From positions 114,600 to 178,599 of the forward strand of contig SVFO01000002.1 in assembly GCA_015056795.1 (NCBI GenBank): 64,000 nucleotides of DNA, read 5' to 3'. The notes below the pieces were generated by a model. The model was not told the DNA's origin, did not search any database, and saw nothing but the letters and a program-made list of their open reading frames with translations. The translations under genes and the position numbers were made by a program. Every line of letters starts with the position of its first letter. Position 1 is the stretch's first letter. Source of the DNA: Lachnospiraceae bacterium. GTDB lineage: Bacteria; Bacillota; Clostridia; Lachnospirales; Lachnospiraceae. Of this stretch, positions 27,040 through 35,992 are shown piece after piece.

Positions 27040-28098
27040 CTAACGAACCCGCAGATTCTTCCTGAAATAAACAAACAAGCTCACCACGACGATCACCACT
27101 AAAAGAAATAAACCGCTGAAAATCCAGGCGTTTTTATCCAGATAGATCATGATGGTAAAACGGTACTGTGTGCTGTTTCCCGCAGGATCCGTGACCGTAA
27201 CCACATATCTTCCGCTCTTGGTGAGAACGTTGCTGAACAGATTCTCGTACTCATCACCATTCCTTGTAATGAGCAGCGTATCCTCGCTCACCACGTGCGT
27301 AATGGCAACGGGTCCCCTTGCCTTTCCGTCCTCATCCACGCCCTCCAGTACGATGGTCGGCGGCGTCACGTCCACCGTCACGTCCAGCGTACAAGCGACG
27401 TCCGCTTTGGAGCACTCATAGGCGATGACATAATGTCCCTCCTTAGACATGTCCACAAACTTCCTGGTAAAATCGATTTCCTCTCCCTCCAGCGTCGCTC
27501 TCGTGATGCGGAAGCCCTCAGGTACGTTATAGTTCAGAACCTGATTGGTTTTACTGTCCACGATCATAAAGGAGAAAAGCTGGGTGGTCGTCGTATTGTC
27601 CGAAACCTCAACCGTGTAGCTGCCCAGGCGGGAAATGTTACCTCCCGGGAAATCCACGGCGTTCCCATTCCAATAAAGCTTCGCCGTCACCGTGTCAGGA
27701 ATCTTTATGGAAACCTTCCCCTTCACGATCATGCCGTCCGCCACGTTGGCATAGACAATGTCAGGTCCCGCATAGTACCCGAAGGCCTTCTTCTCAAGAT
27801 CATAAAACATATTGTCCGCAATCCAGACAGGCTCCATGATCCGTACAGACGAAGACCCGCTTTGTGAATCCTCGGAAATCTTCTCCCCCGTAAAGGTATC
27901 CAGCCTTCCGAACACCTCCTCGCCGGAGACTTCCTCCGCCTTCGCGTGAAGCACCACGCCACTCTGTCCCCAAAAAAACATGGCCATCCTGCCGCATGGA
28001 AGGAATCCGGCTGCCGCAAGGGCAATCCATGCCGCTGCAGCAATTCTGATCCCCCTCGTTATGAACCTTGCCTTACGCACCCTGCTCCACGTCTTCAT
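27040..28098 (-). CDS. Membrane-anchored surface protein with Ig-like repeats
   Basis: About 352 residues. I choose the ATG at 28098 (GGAGG six bases upstream), which leaves a 26-bp overlap with the VirD4 gene; an ATG at 28122 is also possible. A signal sequence (RIAAAAWIALAAAGFLPC) is followed by an extracellular region with beta-sandwich repeats (LYWNGNAVDFPGGNISRLGS; DVTPPTIVLEGVDEDGKARG; SGRYVVTVTDPAGNSTQYRF). The C-terminal span is WIFSGLFLLVVIVVVSLFVY plus a basic stop-transfer tail. The protein should therefore sit outside the cell, anchored at its C-terminus. Located between VirD4 and VirB6, it is probably an apparatus component, but it has no clear VirB counterpart. Confidence 0.75.
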   Translation of the reverse strand: MKTWSRVRKARFITRGIRIAAAAWIALAAAGFLPCGRMAMFFWGQSGVVLHAKAEEVSGEEVFGRLDTFTGEKISEDSQSGSSSVRIMEPVWIADNMFYDLEKKAFGYYAGPDIVYANVADGMIVKGKVSIKIPDTVTAKLYWNGNAVDFPGGNISRLGSYTVEVSDNTTTTQLFSFMIVDSKTNQVLNYNVPEGFRITRATLEGEEIDFTRKFVDMSKEGHYVIAYECSKADVACTLDVTVDVTPPTIVLEGVDEDGKARGPVAITHVVSEDTLLITRNGDEYENLFSNVLTKSGRYVVTVTDPAGNSTQYRFTIMIYLDKNAWIFSGLFLLVVIVVVSLFVYFRKNLRVR

Positions 28099-30103
28099 CC
28101 TCATCCTCCAGTACGGCCTCATTGCGGGCCGTCAGGTCATAGAACACCTCATCCGCGCGGAACATGTTGCTGCGCAGATCTCCCAGATCCATCTGGCCCA
28201 TTTGATAATACTTACACAGATAGCTGGGGGTATATTTTGTCATCAGCGGGTAGTTACCGAAGGTCACGATGATCGCGTTACCCGTGGATTCCTTGTTGTT
28301 CAGCTTTTGCAGCTCCGAAGGATAGATCAGCGGCCTTACCTGCGTCTGGTTGGATACGCTGAAGTCTCCCTCCTTCGCGCCCATGCTGGCGGAGGTGCTC
28401 GACGTGCGAACCGTCATATTTCCGCACAGCTCCGAAAATTCCTTACAGGTGCCGATATCATTCGATCCGATGAACATCTTCATACCGCAGTTGGATTTCA
28501 CGATGTCCGCCACCTTCTCGCCGTACACGTTGTTCAGCTGGGAATAGCTCTGTACCACCATGTTGAACCAGATCTTTCTGGAACGGCCTACAGTGATCAT
28601 CTTGTCGAACTTCTCGATCTTGGGCATGTTACCAAACTCATCGAGAATGAAATACACGTTTCTCGGAAGGGAAAGGTCCTCCCTGGCGGACGCCACCTTG
28701 ATCAGCGCCTTATACATACACAGGATAAATACTGCTGCCAGGCCGTGTCTTGTATCCTTCTCATCGGGAATCTTCATAAACAATGCCGTCGGCTTCTCCG
28801 CAAACTCCTCTGCCCGGATGTCGGTAGCAGAGGTCAGACCGCAGATACCGCGGTCGTTAAACATATTCAGCTTATCAAAGGTGATGGACATATAGGAGGA
28901 CATCGTGGACTCTGCCGCGGAGAGCACCTGCCTTGACAAGGTCACCGCCTGAGACAGGGGATCCCTGCCCTCGAAATACTTCTTTAACGCCTCGAACTCG
29001 TTCTCTGAATTGGTAAGCGCCTTGTTCAGGTTAAAGAAGTTAAATTTCTCCTTTGTCATGCCAAGCTCCGGATCGGCGCTGTCCTCCAGCATGGCAAGAC
29101 AAGTCGCCATGATGATGGATCTCGCGCCCTTCTCCCAAAGGGGATCCTTCTCATTTTCAATGGGACAGATTACCGAAATCAAGTCATTTAGATCCTCGTA
29201 CATCTCATCATAAATCTTCTGCTTTGTCACGGCGATGTCGTCCTGACAATGGGAAATGTCCGCATATGCCATGCCGTGCCACTCTGCCCAGGACTCTCCC
29301 TCGGCGCCCTCGCCGTCCATGCGCTTTAAGTCAGGATAGCCTGCCATGGAATCCCTGTGAAGCCGAATGCCCTCGCCGGCAGAGAGGAACTCCTGATACA
29401 TGTCATAGATCCCGCCCAGGGGATTCCAGCGGCTGGAGGTATAGGTGTCACGCAGATCCAAAAGCAATACATTGTATCCCCTGGACTGCAAAAATTTTGA
29501 ATGCAGGGAGAACAGCTCACCCTTCGGGTCCGTCATGATCATGCTGCTTCCGCCGCCGCAGGCGCCAAGGAGCTGGATCATGGGATTGATAAAGGTCGTT
29601 GTCTTACCGGAACCGGTAGCACCGATGACCAGGGAATGTGCTCCGGAAAGGAAATTAATGTGCATCTTACCTTTCTTATCCACGAAGGCGCGGACGGGAA
29701 TGCCATCCTTCTTTACGCTTCCAAGCTGTTGATAGAGATAACACGGAAAGTACTTATCCCGCTCCCTGTCCGTAAGGAAGCGGCTGTTTTCCAGGGCGCC
29801 CTCCGTCCGTGCGTCCATGCCCTTCTTCTCCCGCATGCTCTTACTGCTCACGGAACGGTAATCCGTTACAAATACGAGAAGCAGGACGACAACCACGGCA
29901 AACACACCCTGTGCCCAGGTTGTCGGCTCCAGTAAAAGATGCCAGTCAAGGATCAGAGGCTTTCCGGCGAAGATTCCGTTCATGTTGACGAGTACCGAAC
30001 GCACGAAAAAGCCCAGCACGAGAATCCCCACCAGAATCAGAAGGAGATACAAAAGTCCCCTGCCAAGCTTCAAATTTTTTATTTTCTCCAACATACCCTT
30101 CAT
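28073..30103 (-). CDS. VirD4/TraG-like coupling ATPase
   Basis: About 676 residues; the ATG at 30103 has GGAGGTGA six bases upstream. Two N-terminal spans (LLYLLLILVGILVLGFF; GVFAVVVVLLLVFV) lead into the TraG/VirD4 domain, with Walker A GATGSGKT at about 161-168 and Walker B VYFILDEFGNMPKIEKFD, followed by VVQSYSQL. The last 12 residues contain a strongly acidic tail (EDEDEDVEQ). Coupling proteins recruit substrates, often through basic C-termini of the cargo, and feed them to the channel. With no relaxase in the locus, the expected cargo is protein rather than DNA. The acidic tail facing many basic-tailed neighbours fits that idea. Confidence 0.95.
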   Translation of the reverse strand: MKGMLEKIKNLKLGRGLLYLLLILVGILVLGFFVRSVLVNMNGIFAGKPLILDWHLLLEPTTWAQGVFAVVVVLLLVFVTDYRSVSSKSMREKKGMDARTEGALENSRFLTDRERDKYFPCYLYQQLGSVKKDGIPVRAFVDKKGKMHINFLSGAHSLVIGATGSGKTTTFINPMIQLLGACGGGSSMIMTDPKGELFSLHSKFLQSRGYNVLLLDLRDTYTSSRWNPLGGIYDMYQEFLSAGEGIRLHRDSMAGYPDLKRMDGEGAEGESWAEWHGMAYADISHCQDDIAVTKQKIYDEMYEDLNDLISVICPIENEKDPLWEKGARSIIMATCLAMLEDSADPELGMTKEKFNFFNLNKALTNSENEFEALKKYFEGRDPLSQAVTLSRQVLSAAESTMSSYMSITFDKLNMFNDRGICGLTSATDIRAEEFAEKPTALFMKIPDEKDTRHGLAAVFILCMYKALIKVASAREDLSLPRNVYFILDEFGNMPKIEKFDKMITVGRSRKIWFNMVVQSYSQLNNVYGEKVADIVKSNCGMKMFIGSNDIGTCKEFSELCGNMTVRTSSTSASMGAKEGDFSVSNQTQVRPLIYPSELQKLNNKESTGNAIIVTFGNYPLMTKYTPSYLCKYYQMGQMDLGDLRSNMFRADEVFYDLTARNEAVLEDEDEDVEQGA

Positions 30104-30220
30104 AGACACTCACCTCCGACATAGCAGGAGCTTCCTGCCATTTCCCGCGCTACGGTCTTTTGTCTGCTGCATCTTCGCCCTAAGCTAATGCCACGGCTTG
30201 TTCCGCCTCTTTCTTTTGCA

Positions 30221-31726
30221 TCAATACAGGTCGCTATAATTATCATAGACGGTACACTTCCCGTCCTTATCATAGGAATACAGCTTGATGGTCTGGCCGT
30301 CACTGTTTGATTTGTTTGCAGTCAATGTTTTGGCGCCGTCCCAGATCTTCAAAACGGTTTTGTTGGAGTCCTTGCCGTAATGTACCGTTCCGCCTGTCTT
30401 TACCAGTCCATAGCTTTCCGCCTTGTCATTGGTTAGGGCTGAACGCATGAACTTTGATTCCCCCTCGTTGCTCACGCTATAGCCAAGGAACATATTGCCG
30501 CCCTTGTGATTCTCCAAGGTTGCCTGCCCATACTTGAAATTACACTGTCCCGCGATCAGCAGTCCAAAGTTAATGATGGATGAGCCTGCATACATGTCCA
30601 ACCAACCCTGATCTCCCTCTGTTTTAATGGATCCCTTCGGGGCGCCCGCATACACCCTGCCGCCGCTTCGGATGATCATGGCACCGCCCTCCTTCATGAC
30701 AATGCGGGAGCCTGCTGCCGTAGAATCGTAGGGCATGATAATTCCTCCGTCCTCCACGAGGATCGTTCCATAGCATTCAATCTCCCCATTGACATAAAAG
30801 GGACCGTTCTTCACGCAGAGCACCGAGCCATCGGGTATAGTCAGCTTCACGCCCTCTTTTAGGAATAAATCGCTGTCCGCCACATAAACCTGATTCGTAC
30901 CGATAGTATAATCCGAATTGATACAGGTATAAGTATAGTTTGATATTCGATAGCATTCCCATTCCATACTATAACCGCCCCAACCGGGCCAGTCGATTCT
31001 TTCATACCAGTCATTGTTTGCAGGTTGTTTCGTAAGATAGTAGTCATCCGTCCTTCCCTTGCCCGGAACTCCCTGTACGAATTTCGGCTTGAACCACCCC
31101 TGACTGCTTCCAGCTGGTGCCTCAAGAGCGGAATACTGTGAAGTATCAGCATGCAAATGTTCGCTGGTTACACGAACATTAGTCCACGGAGAAAAACAAT
31201 CCTCAATATAATACTGATTGTTTCCTGTACTGTAACCTATTCTAAGGGTAGTCCATTTAGTCCTAGTAATAAAATAATCCGCAGTCGGATCAATTCTGAA
31301 ATCTACGTCCGCGCTAGTAACCTTCCAGTTGCTTGCATCGTTATTAATGTCCGACACCTTTGCAGGGAACCAGTATTTTCCGCCCCGTTCATAGATAAAC
31401 ATCACATTGCCTCTTTGCAATACTTCGTCGCTGGTTTTACAGCGCGTGTATTTGTAGAAGGTGATGGTTCCCTTTTTGGGATAGTTGTCCGCCTTTACTG
31501 TATCCGGCAATCCTCCCGGGATGGGAAGGGCATCCGAAAGCACCAGTACCGCCGCCAGAAGAATGGAAAACACACTGCGCCCCAGTGTACGTCCAAAGAA
31601 CCTCCCGATACTGCGTCCCGTTTTCAGGTCTTCCGTAACATTGCTGTGCGCTGTAAGCCTTCCTGATATTTGGGTTTCCATTTTCAGTTGTTTTAACCCT
31701 TTCCGTCCACCGCATAGCTTCCACAT
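30221..31726 (-). CDS. Secreted beta-helix-like protein, paralogue A
   Basis: 501 residues with a signal peptide (SVFSILLAAVLVLSDALPIP). The mature N-terminal half is variable. The C-terminal ~220 residues, beginning near FTCINSDYTIGTNQVYVADS (here YTCINSDYTIG), are nearly identical in pattern to paralogue B: SDLFLKEGVKLTIPDGSVLC, GPFYVNGEIECYGTILVEDG, GGAMIIRSGGRVYAG and SSIINFGLLIAG. Short beta strands ending in G at regular spacing suggest a right-handed beta-helix. No anchor or sortase motif. Located between VirD4 and the pilin, it may be a pilus-tip or surface factor in the position where adhesins often sit. Ribosome site AAGGGATTACAT. Confidence 0.75.
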   Translation of the reverse strand: MWKLCGGRKGLKQLKMETQISGRLTAHSNVTEDLKTGRSIGRFFGRTLGRSVFSILLAAVLVLSDALPIPGGLPDTVKADNYPKKGTITFYKYTRCKTSDEVLQRGNVMFIYERGGKYWFPAKVSDINNDASNWKVTSADVDFRIDPTADYFITRTKWTTLRIGYSTGNNQYYIEDCFSPWTNVRVTSEHLHADTSQYSALEAPAGSSQGWFKPKFVQGVPGKGRTDDYYLTKQPANNDWYERIDWPGWGGYSMEWECYRISNYTYTCINSDYTIGTNQVYVADSDLFLKEGVKLTIPDGSVLCVKNGPFYVNGEIECYGTILVEDGGIIMPYDSTAAGSRIVMKEGGAMIIRSGGRVYAGAPKGSIKTEGDQGWLDMYAGSSIINFGLLIAGQCNFKYGQATLENHKGGNMFLGYSVSNEGESKFMRSALTNDKAESYGLVKTGGTVHYGKDSNKTVLKIWDGAKTLTANKSNSDGQTIKLYSYDKDGKCTVYDNYSDLY

Positions 31727-31778
31727 ATGTAATCCCTTCTCCTCAATCCTGTGATCCCTTACTGCAAACCTCCCTCAC

Positions 31779-33290
31779 TTATGGGGAATAGCTCGAAATG
31801 ACTGTGCATTTCCCATTCTTATCATAGGAATACAGCTTGACGGTCTGGCCGTAATTACTGCCGCTTGCCTTGTTTGCGAGCATTGTGACCGCCCCTTCCC
31901 ATGTTTTAAGGACGGTGGTATTGGCGCCCTTGCCGTAAAATGTGCCCCCGTTTGTAAGTGACTGACCTACGTCAGCAGTGCTGTTTTTCAGTTTTGTCAA
32001 AAAATCATTATTCAAAGAAGCTCTTAAAAAAGATTTTTCTTTAGCAATGGAATACCCCAGATACATGGCACCGCCCTTATGATTCTCGATGGTCGCCTGC
32101 CCATAGGTAAGATTGCTTTTCCCCACCACCAGAAGACCGAAATTGATGATGGAAGAGCCGGCGTACATATCTAGCCAGCCATTGTCCCCTTTCGTCCCGA
32201 GAGACCCCTTCGGGCAACCGGCGTAAACCTTTCCGCCGCTGCGGATGATCATGGCGCCCCCCTCCTTCATAACAATGCGGGAGCCCCCCGAGGTGGATTC
32301 CATCGGCATAATGATCCCGCCGTCCTCCACCAGAATTGTTCCGTAGCATTCAATCTCACCATTCACATAAAACGGCCCGTTCTTCACGCAGAGCACCGAG
32401 CCCTCCGGTATGGTCAGCTTTACGTCCTCCTTCAAAAAAAGATCGGAATCCGCCACATAAACCTGATTCTCCCCAATGGTATAATTCCTATTGATACAGG
32501 TAAAAGTTTTCGTAGATCTGCCATAGACCTCCCAACTTCCGATCGATCCGGTCCATCCATCCCAGTCCAGTCTTACGCCAAGCCCATTCCCCGCAGACTT
32601 CGGTCTCAGCCAGACGGTATTATTATTGATCGTTCCAAACCGCATCTCGAAGCCCTTCCCGCTGTCTCCCATGCTTCTGTTATAGGGGATCCAGAGCGTA
32701 GCCTCATTGGACGCATAATGCAAATGCTCTGTGGTGTGGGTTACATAATACCAAGTTCCATTCACATATTCATATATATAAAAGCCATCAAAAGCGCTGT
32801 ATTTTCCGTTAAAGGTCGTTTTTCTGGTCTGAATATTTGACCAATTGGTACGTGTCAGAAATTCATCCGACTCCGGATCGATCCTGGGATCCATGTCAAT
32901 ACTCTTGGAAATCCAATGGGACTGTCCGTTATTGATGTCCGTAACGCTCTGTGACATATAATAATTGCCATCCTGCTTATGGATCAGCATCACATAGCCC
33001 CCACCTGACAGATCGTCCCACTCTCTCAGCCTTGTCCATTTATAAAATGTAATCGTTCCCTTACTGGGACCTGCCGCACTTACCGCATCCGGCACCCCCC
33101 CTGGAACCGGAAGGGCGTCTGAAAGCACCAGCGCAGCAGAACACAGAAGCGCAAGCATACCGCGCGCAACCCTGCACCCAAAGTCACGTTTGGTTTTCTG
33201 CTTCTGATTCCCGCTCTGATTCCATTTAGGGTTCCAGCCCTGATTCCGTTCCTGATCTCCGTCTGCGCTTGGCAGCTTCCATTTCCGCAT
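31779..33290 (-). CDS. Secreted beta-helix-like protein, paralogue B
   Basis: 503 residues, signal peptide MLALLCSAALVLSDALPVPG. It shares with paralogue A the odd post-signal phrase SDALPxPGGxPD, the early motif KGTITFYKWTR and the whole C-terminal beta-helix-like half (LTIPEGSVLCVKNGPFYVNG; INFGLLVVGKSN). The middle third differs between the two. That pattern, conserved ends around a divergent middle, is what antigenic or receptor-specificity diversification would produce. The gene directly follows the pilin and a large hairpin, so its expression is probably set lower than that of the pilin. Function unproven. Confidence 0.75.
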   Translation of the reverse strand: MRKWKLPSADGDQERNQGWNPKWNQSGNQKQKTKRDFGCRVARGMLALLCSAALVLSDALPVPGGVPDAVSAAGPSKGTITFYKWTRLREWDDLSGGGYVMLIHKQDGNYYMSQSVTDINNGQSHWISKSIDMDPRIDPESDEFLTRTNWSNIQTRKTTFNGKYSAFDGFYIYEYVNGTWYYVTHTTEHLHYASNEATLWIPYNRSMGDSGKGFEMRFGTINNNTVWLRPKSAGNGLGVRLDWDGWTGSIGSWEVYGRSTKTFTCINRNYTIGENQVYVADSDLFLKEDVKLTIPEGSVLCVKNGPFYVNGEIECYGTILVEDGGIIMPMESTSGGSRIVMKEGGAMIIRSGGKVYAGCPKGSLGTKGDNGWLDMYAGSSIINFGLLVVGKSNLTYGQATIENHKGGAMYLGYSIAKEKSFLRASLNNDFLTKLKNSTADVGQSLTNGGTFYGKGANTTVLKTWEGAVTMLANKASGSNYGQTVKLYSYDKNGKCTVISSYSP

Positions 33291-33388
33291 GTTTCAACCT
33301 TCTTTCCCAGAGATCGCCTTACCATCCGTTCTTGCCTCTATCCGGCATGCGCCTTCAACGCCGTTATCTTCCAATTTCAGTATTTCAA

Positions 33389-33455
33389 TAAAAAATTGCC
33401 AGCCGATCCGTGGGGCGGATGCAGTCGATCGTCCCGTATCCGACCCCAGCTGGCA
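33389..33455 (-). terminator. Hairpin with U-tract between pilin and downstream genes (attenuator)
   Basis: On the minus strand the arms TGCCAGC (33455-33449) and GCTGGCA (33403-33397) enclose a further GGGG/CCCC and GGAT/ATCC pairing and are followed by AATTTTTT. The structure lies 44 bp after the pilin stop. It would terminate part of the transcripts, keeping pilin mRNA more abundant than the rest of the operon. Complete termination would leave the secretion genes without a visible promoter. Confidence 0.6.
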
Positions 33456-33498
33456 GCTTAAGTTTAATATTTAGTTGTTGGCGATTAGTACTGCGTGA

Positions 33499-33885
33499 TT
33501 ATTTCGTTCCGGTCGCCCACTGGGTAAGAGGTCCGATGGCTGCCTTCAGCACTACCATAAGTACGAAGATCAAAACGAAACCGATGATGGCGTTCTTCAG
33601 ATGGGACTTAGCCTTCTCTCTATCCTGAGGCTCCTCTGCCTTCGCAAACTTAACGCCAAGGATAACGCAGTAAACGGCGCCCAGAGCGCCAACGATGGCG
33701 ATGGCAGGTCCCAGCAGGCTGTTGATCAGATCAACAACGGGGCTGGTAACCTTGTCAAAGTTTACGCTTCCGTCAGGGTTAAAATCGCTTTCGGTATTAG
33801 ACGCCAGGGAAGTCATGGGCATTACCATGAATGCCGTACTCAGCGCTGCCGCAAGGCCCAACATCTTTTTCATCATTTTTCTCAT
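33499..33885 (-). CDS. VirB2/TrbC-like pilin subunit
   Basis: 128 residues from the ATG at 33885, which has AGGAGG eight bases upstream; the upstream ATG lacks a site. A signal peptide (MLGLAAALSTAFMVMPMTSL, cut near LAS) gives a short mature protein. It has two spans, SLLGPAIAIVGALGAVYCVILGV and IIGFVLIFVLMVVLKAAI, separated by a small charged loop FAKAEEPQDREKAKSHLKN. This two-span hairpin with D-R-x-K-A-K-x-x-L-K-N is characteristic of Gram-positive VirB2/TrbC-like subunits. It is first in the secretion block, directly under the regulated promoter. In classical systems this subunit builds the pilus or channel. Confidence 0.88.
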   Translation of the reverse strand: MRKMMKKMLGLAAALSTAFMVMPMTSLASNTESDFNPDGSVNFDKVTSPVVDLINSLLGPAIAIVGALGAVYCVILGVKFAKAEEPQDREKAKSHLKNAIIGFVLIFVLMVVLKAAIGPLTQWATGTK

Positions 33886-34050
33886 TGCTGTTTCCTCCTG
33901 TCTCAATCACGTGATTTTTAGGAAGCCTTCTCGTCCCGCGGATCAACGGTTCGCAATTAGCATCCAGTTTTTATGAAAACGGCCTTCGGCCGATTCCACC
34001 ATGAAAATAACGGCAAAAATCGGATCAAGGTACACGATCTCCATTACAAC

Positions 34051-34079
34051 ATTTTACTAAAAAAAGCCTTTTTTTTCAA
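34051..34079 (-). promoter_or_regulatory. Possible additional sigma-A promoter of the pilin operon
   Basis: Minus-strand TTGAAA (34079-34074), a 17-bp spacer and TAAAAT (34056-34051) fit the vegetative consensus well, ~165 bp before the pilin ATG. The stretch is A/T-rich, so a chance match is possible; it would give basal transcription independent of the repeats upstream. Confidence 0.35.
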
Positions 34080-34102
34080 TAGTTTCCAAAAACTCTATTG
34101 AA

Positions 34103-34124
34103 ATTATGGTTATCCTGCCATAAT
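34103..34124. promoter_or_regulatory. Inverted repeat ATTATGG-N8-CCATAAT at the predicted transcript start
   Basis: Perfect 7-bp arms at 34103-34109 and 34118-34124. It lies 9-30 bp downstream of the -10 hexamer at 34133-34138, so it would form the first bases of the message. It could be an operator or a 5' stabilising hairpin; no copy occurs at the second regulated promoter. Confidence 0.4.
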
Positions 34125-34132
34125 CTGTCCCA

Positions 34133-34186
34133 ATCATACCACGACTCCTCAAAAAATATCCATCAAATGTCCATCAAATATCGCAT
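34133..34186 (-). promoter_or_regulatory. Regulated promoter of the pilin/secretion operon with 11-bp direct repeats
   Basis: Plus-strand repeats AAATATCCATC (34154-34164), AAATGTCCATC (34165-34175) and a weaker AAATATCGCAT (34176-34186) have an exact 11-bp period. The minus-strand -10 TATGAT is at 34138-34133, exactly 15 bp from the nearest repeat. The promoter of the cargo operon at 52.2 kb has the same repeats and the same 15-bp spacing. Direct repeats at 11 bp are the usual target of SARP/OmpR-type winged helices, which both response regulators of this locus carry. There is no good -35 hexamer, as expected for an activated promoter. The 300-bp gap between lipoprotein and pilin holds this, the inverted repeat and a long leader, but no gene. 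Confidence 0.65.
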
Positions 34187-34213
34187 CAATAACAAAAAAA
34201 ATGATTTTCTCAC

Positions 34214-35974
34214 CTATTCCCCGCCAATTTTGAGTTTGAACTTAAATACGACTCGTCTGGAGGCTGCCTTGTCGACATTACCCTCCGCGTCATACACGGG
34301 ATAGTCGTAGGAGCAGCCCTTCGCCGAGATCCTGCCCTCAAGTTCCGGACAAACCTCCAGGCAATATCGCATGACGTAATTTGCCCGTCTTTCGGAAAGA
34401 TCCAGATTATAATCATAGGTTCCATCCGTGTCCGTATGTCCCTCCACCTGAATCTCCGAGATCGTGTCCGCATACTTCTCGTCCATCACGACGGATCCGT
34501 AAACCTTCAGGAACCGGTTCAGGTAATCCTCACCCTCCTGCGTAAGGGAATCCTCCTCCACGTCAAACAGGATGCTGGAGTCCATCGTCACCTTTCCGGC
34601 GTCAGGGTCGATCTCAACTTGAATGTCCGCCTGCCCAAATGCCTTGTGAAGTTCCTCCAGAATCGCCGCCCGTTCCTCCAGCAGACGATTTACGATATCC
34701 TCGTTTAAGTCCCCTACGGCAACGCCCTCGCCCAGGTTTTCGCCCAGCTGATCCTCATAATAATGATTCTCACTGTGCTGATATCGGTAATACCTTCCGT
34801 CCGCAACCAAAATCACGCCAAAGGGCTCCGTCCAAAGATACCCAAAGGACATTTCCCCGGGAGTTTCCTCGAGCTTTAGCTTTCCCGAGACTCTGCCGTA
34901 GCGCTTCGTCCATTGAAGGAACAGCTGATCGCCGCTCCCCCTGACAGTCTTTTCGACTGCCCGTCCGCCGTCCGTAAAATCAATGGCACCCATGCTCTCG
35001 TCCCCGGCGTACCAAAAAAAGCCCTGAAGCTCCCCATAGGTATCGTTAGCGTCATTGGCATATCCATCCGTATAGGGCACGCTATGCTCCTGCTCCCCGG
35101 CCTTTTTGGAAAATGCCGAGGGACAGTAGGTGACGGTGCAGCCCTCCCCGCGCAGCATCAGATTTCTCCCCGAGAAGCAAAACTCCAAGACCGTCCACTC
35201 CTTCCTGTCAAGTTCAAAGGTCTCGGGATCTGCCTCCCACTCATACAGATGGAGCCGGTTACCCTCGACCTCATACAAAAAGGTTGCCGCGGCAGGCTTC
35301 TTCTCCTTCGTCAGGTATTCCATCTGAATGACGTTTTGCTTCATTAAATTCTTAAAACTATCCCAGCAATCGTTATTCCTAAAGCGCCCCAAAAATGCCG
35401 AGTGAACCTCTTCCTCCCATTCCCGAAGCTCCCAGGTATTGTTAATCGGTTTCTTCCAGAAATAGCTCCCCCAAAGCGTCTCGAAGGCGTTTTTACTCTT
35501 GATCTGAATGCCGTCAAGAAGGCTCTTGGAAGCCCCCAATGGGAACGCCCCCTTGATCTCGATGGGAAGGGCCGTCAGCTCCACCGGCGTCTCCTTTCCA
35601 TCCATGGTGACGGAACTTTTCAGGAATTTCACTTCCCCGCAGAACTTTTCACGGTCCAGTTCATATTTCACGGCCGGCGTTGCCTCATCGCCCGCCGTCT
35701 CCGTCGTAACCCACTCGTCATAGGTATACTGCCCCCAGAGCATGGACGGGAACGTATCCTTCATCTCCACCCACCGTGCATCTTCCGTCGAAACCTCATA
35801 AATACTTACGGAATTCGCTTCCCCGCTTTCGGAGGGTACGGCTTCGCCCCCTGCGTTCTTCTGACCGCCGCATCCGCCAAGGACCAGCACCGCCGCCAGC
35901 ACCAGACATGCCAATGGGAACGGTTTTTTCCGTCTTATCTTGTTTTTTAAACACCTCTGTAAGAACACCCGCAT
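34214..35974 (-). CDS. Lipoprotein with C-terminal OmpA-like peptidoglycan-binding domain
   Basis: 586 residues; basic N-terminus, then PLACLVLAAVLVLGGCGG, a clear lipobox. The first ~430 residues are of unknown, mostly beta fold. Residues ~465-580 form an OmpA-C domain: ISEIQVEGHTDTDGTYDYNL, then LSERRANYVMRYCLE, with the Asp and Arg residues that grip diaminopimelate in the family, and a closing SRRVVFKFKLK. Such domains bind peptidoglycan and are common on Gram-negative outer-membrane and MotB-type proteins but unusual on a Gram-positive lipoprotein. It is last in the cargo block. Plausible role: tying the secretion apparatus to the cell wall. Confidence 0.8.
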   Translation of the reverse strand: MRVFLQRCLKNKIRRKKPFPLACLVLAAVLVLGGCGGQKNAGGEAVPSESGEANSVSIYEVSTEDARWVEMKDTFPSMLWGQYTYDEWVTTETAGDEATPAVKYELDREKFCGEVKFLKSSVTMDGKETPVELTALPIEIKGAFPLGASKSLLDGIQIKSKNAFETLWGSYFWKKPINNTWELREWEEEVHSAFLGRFRNNDCWDSFKNLMKQNVIQMEYLTKEKKPAAATFLYEVEGNRLHLYEWEADPETFELDRKEWTVLEFCFSGRNLMLRGEGCTVTYCPSAFSKKAGEQEHSVPYTDGYANDANDTYGELQGFFWYAGDESMGAIDFTDGGRAVEKTVRGSGDQLFLQWTKRYGRVSGKLKLEETPGEMSFGYLWTEPFGVILVADGRYYRYQHSENHYYEDQLGENLGEGVAVGDLNEDIVNRLLEERAAILEELHKAFGQADIQVEIDPDAGKVTMDSSILFDVEEDSLTQEGEDYLNRFLKVYGSVVMDEKYADTISEIQVEGHTDTDGTYDYNLDLSERRANYVMRYCLEVCPELEGRISAKGCSYDYPVYDAEGNVDKAASRRVVFKFKLKIGGE

Positions 35975-35992
35975 AAACTGCCTCCCTCATCA

